NCBI GenBank assembly: GCA_002179805.1
Contig: NAVB01000670.1
Location: 1-62,145 of the forward strand
Length of the DNA stretch: 62,145 nt
Reading direction: 5' to 3'
Source: Acanthamoeba lenticulata
Lineage: Eukaryota; Discosea; Longamoebia; Acanthamoebidae
Part shown: one piece after another, positions 37,811 through 49,984 of the stretch
Position numbering within the stretch: position 1 is the first letter of the stretch
How the letters are laid out: each line of letters begins with the position of its first letter
Notes under the pieces: generated by a model
The model's input: the letters and a program-made list of their open reading frames with translations, nothing else
The model's database searches: none
What the model was told of the DNA's origin: nothing
Translations under genes and position numbers: made by a program

Positions 37811-37910
37811 ATTTTGATGAATTTATTTATTGGATATTTTTTTAAAAAATCAGTTAATTCGATTTTTATTTATTGTTTTTTATTGTTTTAAAAAAAGAAA
37901 AACCCGCGCT

Positions 37911-40599
37911 TTAGTGGAGGGTGACGGAAAGGGCCTTGGCGAGGGTGCCCATGTCCTTGTCGCCGCGGCCGCTCATGGTAACGAGGATGATCTGGTCGGG
38001 CTTCATGGTCTTGGCCAGCTGGATGGCGTAGTAGACGGCGTGCGAGGTCTCCAGGGCCGGCATGAGGCCCTCCTTGCGCGTGAGCTCGAGGAAGCCCTCG
38101 AGGGCCTGCTTGTCGGTCACGGCCACGTACTCGGCCCGCTTGGTCTCGAGCAGCCACGCGTGCTCGGGCCCGACGCCCGGGTAGTCCAGCCCGGCCGAGA
38201 TGCTGTGCGTGCCCCGGATCTGGCCCTCGTGGTCCTGCAGCAGCATCGTGCGCGTGCCGTGCAGCACGCCCGGCGTGCCCTTGAGCAGCGTCGCGCAGTG
38301 CTTGTCGGTGTCCACGCCCTCGCCGGCCGCCTGCACGCCGATGATCCGCACCTCCTTGTCGTTCACGAACGGGTGGAATGTGCCTGTGTCGACCGAAAAA
38401 TAACAATAAAATCAATTTAAAATGGTTAATAATAAATATTTTGTTTTAGAAAAAAAGAATGAAGTGACGAACCAATGGCATTGCTGCCACCGCCGACGCA
38501 GGCCATGACGACGTCGGGCAGGCGGCCGAGCTTCTCGAGCGACTGAGCGCGGGCCTCCTTGCCGATGACGCTCTGGAAGTCGCGGACGAGCGTCGGGAAC
38601 GGGTGGGGCCCGATGGCCGAGCCGACGATGTAGTGCGTCGAGCGGATGTTGCTCACCCAGTCGCGCATGGCCTCGTTGACGGCGTCCTTGAGGGTCTTGG
38701 AGCCGCTGTGCACGGGCACCACCTTGGCGCCGAGCATCTTCATACGGAACACGTTCAGGCTCTGGCGCTCGACGTCCTCGGCGCCCATGTAAATCACGCA
38801 CTCGAGGCCCAGCTTGGCGCAAATCGTCGACGTCGCCACGCCGTGCTGGCCGGCTCCCGTCTCGGCGATGATGCGCGTCTTGCCCAGACGCTTGGCCAAG
38901 ATGGCCTGGCCGACTGTCACAGTAGGAAAATGATCATTAGGAATAAAACTCAAATCGTTTCGAGATAATTATAAGAAATAAACAAAAAATAAAAAGAAGT
39001 AAAAAAGAAGGAAGTCATTACTGGCGTTGTTAATCTTGTGGGCGCCGGTGTGGCACAAATCCTCGCGCTTGAACCAGATCTGGGCGCCGCCGAGCTCCTT
39101 GCTCAGCCGGTCGGCGTGGCACAGCGGAGTGGGCCGCCCGACGTAGTCGTAGTACGACTTGATCTCGGCCAGGAACGTCGGGTCGGCCTTGACCCTGCAG
39201 GAACACACCGCACGCAACGCGTCATGCTGACGTCAGCACCAGAGGAATGCCAAACACGCATCGAGCACAGACGCGGACGTACTGGAGATAGGCGCGCTCG
39301 AGCTCGTCGAGGGCGGCCATGATGGTCTCCGGGGAGTAGCGGCCGCCGAAGCTGCCAAAGGCCGCCGAGAGCTCGGTCGGCTGGTGCTGGCCCGGGTGGA
39401 GCTTGTCGTAGATCTCCTCCTGGGCGGCCTCGACGGCCGGCGGGAGGTTGAGGTCGGCCTTGACGCCGCGGGCCAGCGACTCGATGGCCGCGCGGGCGGC
39501 TTCGGCCTGCTGGCCGGCGGGCGCCTCACGGATGACCTTGACCAGCTGCGACCCGACGACGACGGCCTCGCCCAGCTTGGCCACCTGCTCGACGTGCGTG
39601 CGCTGGCTGATGCCAAAGCCGACGGCCAGCGGCCATTTGACGTGCTGCCGCACTCGCTCAATGAAGCCGCCCAGCTCGTCCGACAGCTGCGTGCGGCCGC
39701 CGGTCACGCCCAGCAGGCTCACGCAGTAGATGAAGCTGTCGGCGATCGTGTTGATGTAGCGCAGCCGCTCGTTGCTCGTCGTCGGCGCGATCAGCGGAAT
39801 GAACGACCTGCACATACAAGAATAACGAGAATTAAATATTTTTGTGAATTTTGAAAAGAATAAACTAAAAAAATATTGTGTTTAAAAAAAGAGAAAAATG
39901 GAACGCACAGCTTTGACTCACGGCACTGCTTGCGGAAATCCTCGCTGGCCTCGGGCGGGAGGTCAACCACGATGAAGCCATCAATGCCTGCACGCGTGGG
40001 GCGCGGTCAGCAGCACGTTTGACCGCAAGGTTTGAGGAGGAGAAGAAGGAAGAGGAGAAGCGCACCGGCCTCCTTGGCCGCTTGGACAAGCTTGTGCTCG
40101 CCAAAGGCGTGGAACGGGTTGTAGTAGCCCATGAACACGACCGGTACAGTGAGGCCCTGCTCGCGCGCCTCCTTGACGTACTGGAGCGATCGGGGCAGGG
40201 TCACACCGTTGGCCAGCGCAACTGCACGCGTGCGTGGCCCCCAATGAGTAAGGGTTAGCGCACCAGAACTGGTCCGCGGAAGTCAACGTGCGGCAGCACA
40301 AAAACGCGCCACTCGGCTTGCTCCAGGATTTATTCCTTTACACAAGATTATTACTATTATTTGCTATTTTTGTTGTGGGGTGGTGTACCGACAGAGGCTT
40401 CCTGGATGGTGGGGCCGTCCGCAAGGGGGTCAGTGTGTGGAATGCCGAGCTCAATGAGGTCAGCGCCGCCCTGCTGGAAGGCGAGGAGCAGTGGCACGGT
40501 GGCTTCCAGTGTAGGGAAGCCAGCAGGTATGAAAGGCACGAACACAGGCCTGCCCTCGGCCTTGGCCTTCTCAAATGTGCTCAGAATACGCTCAGACAT
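37911..40599 (-). CDS. trpA-trpB: Tryptophan synthase, fused alpha and beta subunits
   Basis: One split gene from ATG 40599 to TAA 37911-37913 carries both subunits, alpha first as in fungal TRP5. Alpha: [35 protein letters not shown] with the catalytic Glu, [27 protein letters not shown] with the catalytic Asp, [11 protein letters not shown] and AVGFGISQ. A linker ([15 protein letters not shown]) follows. Beta: [43 protein letters not shown] with the PLP lysine, [28 protein letters not shown] for phosphate binding, and [14 protein letters not shown]. The alpha site splits indole-3-glycerol phosphate; indole passes by channel to the beta site, where serine is added to make tryptophan. All catalytic residues named are present, so the enzyme should be active. 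Confidence 0.95.
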
Positions 40600-41035
40600 G
40601 GTGTGTGTGCCTCGAGAGAAGGTTGCGCAAAAGTACAAGAGGCGCGAGAAGAAAATAGATCTGTCTGTGCACAAAGATTCGTGACAAGCGTTTGCTTTTG
40701 CCTGTCGGCGACAGACATTTTTTCCGGTATTCTCCGTGTGGTGTAAAATATTTCAAACATGTGCTATTAGGATGAACGTGAACGGTTTGAATACGTTCGT
40801 GGTCTAGAATTAATAAGAGAAAGCGCAGGTCTGCGTGGAGTTCCAAGATTAATCCGTAAACTGCTCGCTCCCTGATTGCTGGCGTAAAAGGCAAACGAAG
40901 GTCCCTGCAGTGCTCATCTAGGCCCAGTGCCAGCTCGGGGTCAACGCGGCCAAACTCGCCAGTTTTTATTTTTATTTATTTCACTCGATCAGCATTCAAT
41001 TTTAAAGATCGCTTTCTGAGCAAAACGCGCACAAG
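40600..41035. promoter_or_regulatory. 436-base divergent promoter of trpA-trpB and trpE-trpG-trpD
   Basis: The start codons of the tryptophan synthase gene (minus) and the TrpE-TrpG-TrpD gene (plus) face away from each other across 436 bases with no other gene. It is the second divergent tryptophan gene pair promoter in the window. No shared motif with the 31701-31899 region was recognised by eye. Confidence 0.5.
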
Positions 41036-44000
41036 ATGACGCACCAGTGCACACCCACCCTCGAGCAAGTACAGCACCTCGTGGCTAAGCCCGATCGTTC
41101 CGCAAACCTCGTGGCCATATGCTACGAGACCGACACCGGCAACGAGACGCCCACGGCGGCCTTCCTAAAGATCCGGCGCACGGGCGAGGCGACGGCCACG
41201 GACGGTTCCAAGAAGGACAACCTGGCCTTCATCTTTGAGCTCTCGGAGAAGAATAACCCGATCGTGCTGCGCCATTCCATCGTCTCCACGGAACCCTGGA
41301 AGGTGCTGCGCACCGGGCCCGGCTTGGCCCACCACGGCGACCCCCTGGACCACATCAAGCGCGAGCTGGCCCACCACCGGGTGCGGCGTCCCTCCCTGCT
41401 CTCGAGCTCGCTGGCTCGTTGGCTCGCGCGCCTGTGCGTCAGCGTTTGTGCGTCGCTGACGTGCCGCGGCTGGTGACACACACGCGCGCGCGCGTGCGTG
41501 CAGGTGGCCAGCGAGTACAAGCTGGAGCCGGAGCTGCTCAACGGCGCGGCGTTCGGGTACATCTCCTACGACTGCGTGCGCTACTTTGAGCCGCGCGTGG
41601 ACCAGCACGCCCAGCCCGATGCCCTCCAGCTCCCTGTACGACGCGCTAGCAGCATCTTCATCATCATCATCATCATCATTTCCAATTTATGACACATGCG
41701 GCCGCATGCGTGGTGCAGGAGAGCCTCTTCATGTTTGTGAACTCGTTCATTGCGTTCGACCACGCGACCAAGAAGATGCGGATCGTCGCGCTGTGCTCGC
41801 TCGAAGGCGATGTCGACAAGAATTACGGCCTCGCCGTGTCCCGCATCGACGAGCTGCGCGCGCGTCTGGCCAGCCCGGCGGTCCCCTTTGTGGACCATGA
41901 CCCGACCGGGTCCGCCTCGTCCTCCTCGCGTGCGCCGTGCATCGGCTAGATGGCCAGAGGCTGACCTTGTGTTTGTGTGCGTCCTGCAGGCACGAGGGCG
42001 TGTCCAATGTGGGCAAGGCCGGCTACGAGGACATGGTCCGGAAGCTGCGCGAGCGGATCATCGACGGCGACTTGATCCAGGTGGTGCCCTCGCAGCGCGT
42101 CGCGCGCCAGATCGGAGTCCACCCGTTCAACATCTACCAGCAGCTGCGCACCCTCAACCCCTCCCGCTACACCTTTTACGTCGACTGCGATGACTTCCAG
42201 CTCGGTACGTCATAATTTACATATTAATTTTCCAATTTAATTTTAACAAATTAATTTAAATCTATAAATTTGTTTTTCGTGTACGCAGTGGGGTCATCGC
42301 CCGAGATGCTGGTGGAGGTCCACAACCGGGAGGTCACGACGCATCCGATCGCCGGCACGCGCCGTCGCGGCAAGACGCCCGAGGAAGATGACGCCCTCAT
42401 GGCCGAGCTTCTCGGTACGCATTATTCCTTAATTTTTCAAATTATTATAAAAATATTTCGTAATTTTCCGATTAACGTCCTATTTATATAAAAACAGGCG
42501 ATATCAAGGAACGGGCGGAGCACATCATGTTGGTGGATCTGGGCCGTAACGACATCAACCGCGTGTGCGTGCCGACGTCGACCAACCTGGACGCGGTGAT
42601 GATCGTGGAGAAGTACTCGCACGTGATGCACATCGTGTCGCACGTGTCGGGCAAGCTGCGCGACGAGTGCTCGCCCTTTGACGCCTTCCGGTCCATCTTC
42701 CCGGCCGGCACCGTCTCGGGCGCGCCCAAGGTCAAGGCCATGGAGTGGATCGCCACCCTCGAGAAGGAGCGACGAAACGTGTACGCGGGCGCGGTGGGCT
42801 ACTTTGCCTTCACGGGCGACATCAACACGTGCATCGCCATTCGCACGATGACCATCAAGGACGGCACCGCCTACCTTCAAGGTTCGCTCCCCCTTGTTGG
42901 CGTTTTTGTCGACGTGGGTCGCTAAAGATGGCGCCACACGATGAACAACATCACGGCAGCCGGCGGAGGCATCGTGTACGACTCGGACCCCGACTTTGAG
43001 TACTGGGAGACCGTCCACAAGATGGCCGCGCTGGCCCGCGGTACGTTTGCTGTCTTTCTTACCCGTAAAGGCTTATGATAATCATTATTACGGCTGTTGT
43101 TGCCGCAGCCATCGACCTGGCCGAGAAGAGCCCCATCACCGCCGACCAGGCCGTGGCCGGCAGCGGAGGATCGTCGTCGTCTCCACCGTCAACATCGTCG
43201 CCGTCGTCTTACAACACCATGTGGACCGAGGCGGACAACAGGACCGGAGGCACGCCCCGCTCCCCGCGCCCGCTCAGAGGATGGTCAAGTAGCTGACGGC
43301 GTCACCTTGGGGTCGGTGGCGGGCAGTGGCGGGAGTCATCCTGGCGCAGCACCTGAACATCCCGCAGGGCGTCGTGTGCACGCCGGACGAGAGCAAGCGC
43401 GGGCGGCGCACGCTCATGATCGACAACTACGACAGCTTCACGTGGAACCTCTATCAGTACCTTTCCCAGCTGGGCGAGGAGGTAACATCTCCCCCCCCCC
43501 CGAACCCCAATCCTTGCCAGGGCATCATGACCTGAGACGTGTGACTCATACGTTTGTTTTCTGCGGCGCGGCAACGTTCATCGTCGTTGTCATCATCATC
43601 ATCATCAACAGGTGATTGTCCACCGTAATGACAAGATCACGGTCGAGGAGTGTTTGGCTCTGGCGCCCGATCGCCTCGTCATCTCGCCCGGCCCCGGCTG
43701 GCCCAAGGACGCTGGCATCTCCTGTACGTACATTCTTGGCATTTTATTTATTTTTAGACGAAATTTGTAGAGATTTACTGACCTATTTGTCGGGGACGGG
43801 GCAGGCAAGCTGATCCGCGCGATGGCGGGCAAGGTCCCCATCCTCGGGGTATGCATGGGCCACGAGTGCCTCGTGGAGGAGTACGGTGGCGTCATCGAGC
43901 ACTGCGGCGAGATCGTGCACGGCAAGACCTCCAACATCCTTCACGACGGCAAGGGCCTCTACCGCGGTACTTGACCACACCTTCCCCTTCATCCTCCCCT

Positions 44001-45956
44001 TCCTCAGAGCATCAGCCTGACGGTGTCGGCAGATATTCCCAACAACGTGCCGGTGATCCGATACCACTCGCTGGCGGCGCGGCACACGGCCCTTCCGCCT
44101 GACTTTGTCGTCACCTCCAAGACGCCCGGTACGAGCTCAGGCTTAGGCCACGAGTCATTCAAGATATTTTATTTATTTATTTATTTTCTATTAGTTTCTT
44201 CGCTTTTTTCTTACTGGTGCGGTGCAGGCGGCGTGATCATGGGCATCCGCCACACGAAGCTGCGGCTGGAGGGCGTGCAGTTCCACCCCGAGTCCATCAA
44301 GACCGACGACGGAATGGCCATGCTCCGCAACTTTGTCTCGTGGACCTCTGGCACCTGGAACGACGACGAGCTCCAGGTCCTCCTCCTCTTCCTCCATCTC
44401 GTCCATTCTGCATTCCTGCCGCCTTTCCTGGTGCTCGTCTCACGCGCCCCGTCCGTGGTGGGACCTGTACATGCCAGACCGGCGCGTCGACTGCCATCGG
44501 GGACAACACGGCAGCCGCGACCGCCGTCCAGGCCCAGCTCAACATGGACACCGCCATCAGGTTCGACCTCCCGTACTTTATTTTATTTTAATTTAATTTA
44601 ATTATCGATTTATCTATTATTATATATGTAAAAAAAAAACAAAAAAAGAGAGAAGAAATGTATTTGACTGTTGGGCGGCCACAGGCAAGCCCTGCGCCTG
44701 ATGGCGGACCAGCAGGTGCTGACGGCAGACCAGATCATGGCCTGCATCGAGGAGATCATGGCCGGAACGGCCCCCGCCTCTCAGGTGGGCGCCTTCCTCT
44801 ACGCCCTGCGCGGTACATCAAGCAACCAACCATTTTTAAAACAATTATTTAAATTTTTTTTCCAAACATTTACTCATTTCTTCTGTGCAGGTGACCGTAT
44901 TTCACCGGAGGCGCTGCTGGCGTCGGCCAAGGCCATGTCCTCCTTCGCCATTCCGTGCGCCGTGGGCGGACCCGTCATCGACGTGGTGGGCACCGGTGGC
45001 GACAGTGTCGACACCTTCAACGCCTCCACCGCCGCCGCCTTGTACCTCATCCCACTCTCCATTTCTTATTATTATTATCAATATCATTTTATTAATCCAT
45101 TTATTTTTGCCGTGCAGTGTCGTGGCCGCCGCGGGCGGGCGAGTGGCCAAGCATGGCAATCGGTCGTCGTCGGGCCGCTGCGGCGCCGCCGACCTGATGG
45201 AGGCGCTCGGCGCCTGCATCACCCTCAACTCGGCCCAGCTCGCCTCGGTCCTCCCCTCCCCTCACCTCCCCCAAAGGCTCTGGTTGCTTGGCGCTGACGA
45301 GCAGTCCTTCGCGTGCGCGCACACGCACACCACAGGTGATCGAGGAGTGCGACTTTGGGTTCCTGTTTGCGCAGGTGTTCCACCCGGCCATGCGCTCGGT
45401 GAGCGCCATCAGGCGCGAGCTGGGCATTCGCACCATTTTCAACATCCTCGGGCCGCTGACCAACCCGGCGGGGCCCACGCACATGCTGGTCGGCGTGGGC
45501 TTCCTCGAGCTGGGCGAGCTCTACGCGCAGGTGCTGCGGGACATGGGCAAGGACGCCCTGGTGGTCCACTCGGACGAGGGCCTGGACGAGATCAGCCCCT
45601 GCGGGCCCACGCAGGCGTGGCTCGTGCGAGGCGGCACCATCACGCGCAGCGTCATCCGGCCGGAGGAGCTCCTCCCGCCCGGCTTCGCGCGCTTGCCCAC
45701 CATCGAAGACATCCGCGGTTCGGGGCCGGCCGAGAACGCCGCGCTCTTCCGCCGCATCGCGGCCGGCCGCGAGGACGAGCACCACCCGGTGGTGGCCTAC
45801 GTCGCCCTCAACGCCGGCGCGGCGCTGTACATCGGCGGGCTGGCCGACTCGCTCGCCGCTGGCGTCGCGCTCGCGCTGGCCACCATCAAGTCTGGCAAGG
45901 TTGGTGAGAAGCTCGACCGCTACGTGCGCCTCTCGCAACAGGCTACCGCCAACTGA
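41036..45956 (+). CDS. trpE-trpG-trpD: TrpE-TrpG-TrpD: anthranilate synthase I/II and phosphoribosyltransferase
   Basis: Exons: 41036-41380, 41504-41635, 41719-41936, 41990-42204, 42289-42414, 42498-42881, 42960-43040, 43109-43288, 43327-43481, 43612-43723, 43805-43966, 44033-44128, 44228-44376, 44478-44560, 44685-44812, 44891-45041, 45118-45247, 45336-45956. All phases agree, giving 1,155 residues. Trp[53 protein letters not shown] and [11 protein letters not shown]. Trp[25 protein letters not shown], nucleophile GVCMGHE and QFHPESI. Trp[36 protein letters not shown] and [10 protein letters not shown]. TrpG and TrpD are joined without stop codons through an Ala-rich linker. The TrpE-TrpG join needs a 38-base intron (43289-43326); if it is not spliced, TrpE ends at TGA 43294-43296 and a TrpG-TrpD protein begins near 43418. 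Confidence 0.85.
41477..41500. repeat. Alternating CA/CG purine-pyrimidine tract in a trpE intron
   Basis: ACACACACGCGCGCGCGCGT-type alternation fills the end of the first TrpE intron, just before the acceptor at 41503. Such tracts can adopt Z-DNA; a role here is not shown. Confidence 0.7.
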
Positions 45957-46159
45957 ACAACTACGTTGGAGGCTAAATTGGAGATAAATCTTGTTAATTT
46001 TACATCCGATGCAAATTTCATTACGACACCTTCTTGGTGATGATAGGTAGGTTTGTTGGTTGCGGTCGTGGTGAATGGGCTGAATGTGCTCTAGAGCGTC
46101 AAAGAAGGAGGGAATGAGTGAAGTGTGTTCATCGCCGCCAACTGCTCGCTTAATAAACA

Positions 46160-47254
46160 TCAGAGACTGGACAAGCTGAGCCGAGGATGACTGCCGCAAC
46201 AGGCCCAACGCCACAGCCAGTCGGCCGCGGCAGAGACCATGGCCTCGGTGAGCTCGTGGCCCACGCCCTCTTCGATGATCACCTCGCAGACGCCTCCGAC
46301 GTCGCTTACTGTGGCCTCCCGCATGGCTTGCTGCAAGCGCTCGATGAACGACCGGGAGCACTCGAAGGGCACCAGCCTGTCGTCTGCCGCGTTGAGCACG
46401 AGCAACTTGCGTGACTTGAGGCGCTCGATGGCGCTAGCGCCCATCCCCGCGGCGTCGAGCTCGCGCAGAGCCGCCCGCAGGCCCTCGGGCAAGTACTGCG
46501 CCTCCTGTGCCTCGTAGTCTTCTTCTTCATCATCACCGTTGTTGTTGTCGGCTTTCTTAAGCCAGCCTTGCAAGCGGTTGCGCATGAGGCCCAAGTAGTC
46601 GCAGCAGCCAATGGTGGGCACGCCGACGGTCAGCCGGGCGTCGTGCAGCAGCGCGAGCCATGTCGAATGTCCCCCGAGGCTCACGCCTACGCAGGCCCAG
46701 AGCTCGACGCGCACGGTGGGCGGGAGGTAGGCCGGGAGCAGCGACACCAAGAGCGAAACGTCCTGGGCTGTTCCGAACTGGATCGAAAACATGTCCTGTG
46801 CGTGTGTCGCGTTGCCCGCACGCCACGACTCACTGCCCCGGTGACATCAAGTGTTGGCCAACATATGAGGACATGAACAGGCCCGAGCAGAGGCAGGGAT
46901 AAAGGAGGCGACGAACTTGGCGAGGTCGCACACGCGGCGGTGGCCGTGGTTGCGATGATCCAACGTGACGACCACCAGGTCCCTCCTGACTTGCTCTCGG
47001 CAGCCGCGGTCCCCAGCACAACGACGAACGAGCGTAGCGGCCGTGTTGTCGAGCTGCTGGCTCTCGCCCAAGCGCCCGTGCAGCAGGAAAGCCACCGCCA
47101 CACTCCGCCCCCTCAGCGCTTCCAGCTCGGCGCCTTCTTGGATGTGGCCCGTTGTGTTGTTGGTGTCTAAAGATGCTGCCATGAAGTGAAGGTGCACCGG
47201 CATGCCCGCCACATGCGGCAACGTGACCTTCCGCACCTCCACCTCCACATCCAT
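46160..47254 (-). CDS. Alpha/beta-hydrolase fold protein
   Basis: Two exons are needed: ATG 47254 (MDVEVEVRKVTLPHVAGM) to about 46918, and about 46795 to TGA 46160-46162. The first exon has FLLHGRLGES (oxyanion-hole HG) and LVVVTLDHRNHGHR. The second has the nucleophile elbow GVSLGGHSTWLAL, an acidic linker (NNNGDDEEEDYE), the acid site VLNAADDRLVPFE and the histidine region EEGVGHELTEAM. Ser, Asp and His of the triad are thus all visible. It is a soluble esterase- or acyl-hydrolase-like enzyme of about 320 residues; the substrate cannot be told. Its start is 78 bases from the stop of the RCC1 gene, both on the minus strand. Confidence 0.8.
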
Positions 47255-47332
47255 CTCCTTCTTCTGTTCTCCTTTATTTAGCTTTACTTTTTATTTTCCT
47301 CCTTTTTTTTGAATTTGTGTTCGTTTTCTTGT

Positions 47333-49147
47333 TCAGCAAGGCTCGGTGATGAAGAGGCTGTGGTCGAGGCCGGCCACGACGCGGAGGACCCGCTTGTCAG
47401 CCAGCGCTTGGACGAGCGTGGGCGTCTTGACCGAGCTCTCGTGGCCCAGACCCAGCCGTCCGGCCGCGTTGAAGCCCCACGCATACACCCGCCCCTCGCC
47501 TGTGTGTGCGTGTTAGAAGATGCGTTATCACAAAGTAAAAAATACATAATAAATAAATAAATAAATAAATAAACAAGGAGGCACGTACGAGTAAGGGCCA
47601 GGGAGTGGCCGCCGCCGGCGGCCACGGCCGACACGCCGACATCGGGTCCAAGCGTGGTGATGGGCTCGGGCTTCGTGAAGTCCTCCGTCCCGCCATGGCC
47701 CAGCCGCCCGTCCTCGCCCCAGCCCCAGCTCCACACCTGCCCGTCCTCTGCCGCGTGTGCGTGTTATGTGGTGCACGCGCGTGTCGTCTCATGTTTTGCG
47801 GCGAGAGGATGTACTGGTGATGGCGAGCATGTGGGCGCCGCCGCCAGCGACGTCGCTGATGTTGTCCAACGGCACGAGCGCGGGCTCAAGGCAGATGCCG
47901 CGCTCGCCGTGGCCCAGCTGGCCGGCCTCGCCGTTGCCAAAGGTGAAGAGGCGGCCCTCGCGCTCGTCCAAGAGGGCCGTGAAGTCCGTCCCGCAATAGG
48001 CCCGCGACACGCCCTCGCCTTTGAGTCCCGCCCACAGACCCGCCTGAGAGTAAGTCGCGGTTTTTGGTGCTGAGCATGAATTGGAGCGCGGTGGAACCTC
48101 GAATGGACGTGAGTTCCTTGGGCGAGAGCTCGTCCTCGGTGCTGTTGTGGCCCAGCTGGCCGTCGGGACCGAAGCCCCATGTCCACACGCGCCCGTCTTG
48201 GGCGACCACCACGCAGTGGTCGAGCCCGCACGACACGTCGACTGTCCTCCACACACAACCACACACAGCGTAAGCAGGACGAGGCCATTGGCACACACAG
48301 CGTAATCAGGACGAGGCCAATGGTGTTTGCGATCGAGTGCCGCGGCACGGACCGATGCGCTTATCGCTAAAGTAGTCGAGGCGGAAGGGCAGGGGCAGCA
48401 GGTCCTTGGTGCCAGCCCCCGTCTGTCCCAATTCGCTGTTGCCCCACGTGAACACCTCTCCATTCTCTGTAGAGAGTGTTGATGAATGCACCAACTGACA
48501 TGAGTGCCCCGCCTGTAGGCTGGCGCTTGGGGGCGGGACGAGATGGGGAACGGTACTGGAGAGCGCGATGCCGTGCTGGCGCCCGACACGGATCTTGACA
48601 AAGCCGAGGCTCTGTGCAGGCTCGCACAGGGTCGGGTAGTGGATGAAATTGTCTCGTCGCATCGGCAACAGCGCCGCTATGCCCGTGGCGCCAAAGTAGT
48701 AGAGCTCGTGCCGCGCTGCGCGCCATAAACAACCAAGTCAAAGATCAAGTCACGAACCGAGAAGTTGAGGAAACGTTACTGGTGAGGAGAAAGTTCTGTG
48801 CCCAGCTAGAGGACGCATCGAGGTAGGAGGCGCCCACAGGCAGGTCCTGCACCAGCGACGGGACTGTGCGGTTGTCCACATCTCCCTGGCCCAGCTGCGC
48901 CTGGTTGCCCAGACCGCAGGCGAAAACGCACTGGCCCGCTACAAGCATCACGCACGTCAGTGAGCTGTTGGTGCAACCGCGGCGAAGAGAGGGAGCAGTG
49001 TAGAGTACGCTTAGGCTTGCGTTCGGGCTGGATTGAGTAGAATCGCTCGTTGGCAAACAACGAGAGGCTTGAGGATGAGGATGGAGAAGAGGTGCACCAC
49101 CGCCTCATGAGCGCCAATCCATGCTGCGAGCTGGCAACGCGCTTCAT
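47333..49147 (-). CDS. RCC1-repeat beta-propeller protein, possibly mitochondrial
   Basis: ATG 49147 to TGA 47333-47335, about eight exons. RCC1 repeats are clear: CVFACGLGNQAQLGQGDV, EVFTWGNSELGQTGAG, VSCGLDHCVVVAQDGRVW with WGFGPDGQLGHNS, LFTFGNGEAGQLGHG, VWSWGWGEDGRLGHGG, VSAVAAGGGHSLALT and the last VYAWGFNAAGRLGLG. Six or seven repeats make a single seven-bladed propeller. The N terminus (MKRVASSQHGLALMRRWCTS) is basic, Ser-rich and free of acids, like a mitochondrial presequence, which would suit an RCC1L-type factor. The alternative is a nuclear or cytosolic RCC1-family protein. No RCC1 residue specific for Ran exchange was identified. Confidence 0.8.
47548..47573. repeat. AAAT tetranucleotide microsatellite
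   Basis: A perfect AAAT run lies in the last intron of the RCC1-repeat gene. Confidence 0.85.
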
Positions 49148-49295
49148 CTCATAAAATTGCCGATGTGGCCGCAGATGAAGGAAAGAGAGAAAAGGGCGGG
49201 AAACGAAAGAGGACAGCAAGTTCGGAGTCAAGAAAGCAGGCAGAAACGAAAACTGGATTCATTCATCGATTGACTGATCACAACACAGCATAACC

Positions 49296-49984
49296 ATGGG
49301 AAGACAGAGGCGAAAGAGGCAACACAAGGACAAGTTCACATCCAAGGTCAAATCCACCAAGCGGCGAACAAAGGGTATGTTAACGAACCATCTACAAACT
49401 TAATTCATCGTTATCATCTGTTCTCCGTTCGTTCATTTCCATGCTCATGCCTTGTTCTTTGTGTACTCCTAGATTTGGATCAGGTGCATGTCGCTGGATC
49501 ACCAATCGCCGCCAAATTCAACAAAACAAAATCTGACGTTTCTCCGTCTGCAGATTTATGATGATATTCAGAAGGGAAAAGTAACGACACCGCTCGACCT
49601 TGACCTTCCTGGTGGAGGCCAGTTTGTCTGTGTCCACTGCGCGTACGTACACCGTTTTGTGCTCCGCGTCAAGGCACCACTAACGTTTCGTACCCGTTTC
49701 GTTGCCCTGCCCTCTCCTTTAGGCGGTACTTTATCGACGAGAACTCGATGAAGGACCACTTCAAGACAAAACTGCACAAGAAGAGGTGCGGCAATGCCTT
49801 ACCACTAAACACTCACATCAAGGAACGCTCACTCGACTGTCGCCTCAGGATGAAGACGTTGTCGGTGGAGCCCTATGGCGGGCCGGAGCAGGACGGTCAG
49901 GTCAAGGTGGACAATGGGCCAAAGCTCAACCGCAACCTCGACGCTGTCAAGGAGGAGGATGCTGTCGGTCAATCGATGGCCTGA
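49296..49984 (+). CDS. Bud20/ZNF593-type zinc finger, 60S export factor
   Basis: Five exons join: ATG 49296 (MGRQRRKRQHKDKFTSKV), a tiny exon DLDQ (near 49473), IYDDIQKGKVTTPLDLDLPG, RYFIDENSMKDHFKTKLHKK and MKTLSVEPYGG to the stop at 49984. The invariant DLDLPGGGQF.C.HCARYFI block followed by a C2H2 finger (C-x2-C split by an intron, then H-x5-H in HFKTKLHKK) and the basic N terminus identify the ZNF593/Bud20 family. These shuttle with pre-60S ribosomal subunits and aid nuclear export. It is divergent from the RCC1 gene with 148 bases between the starts. Confidence 0.9.
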
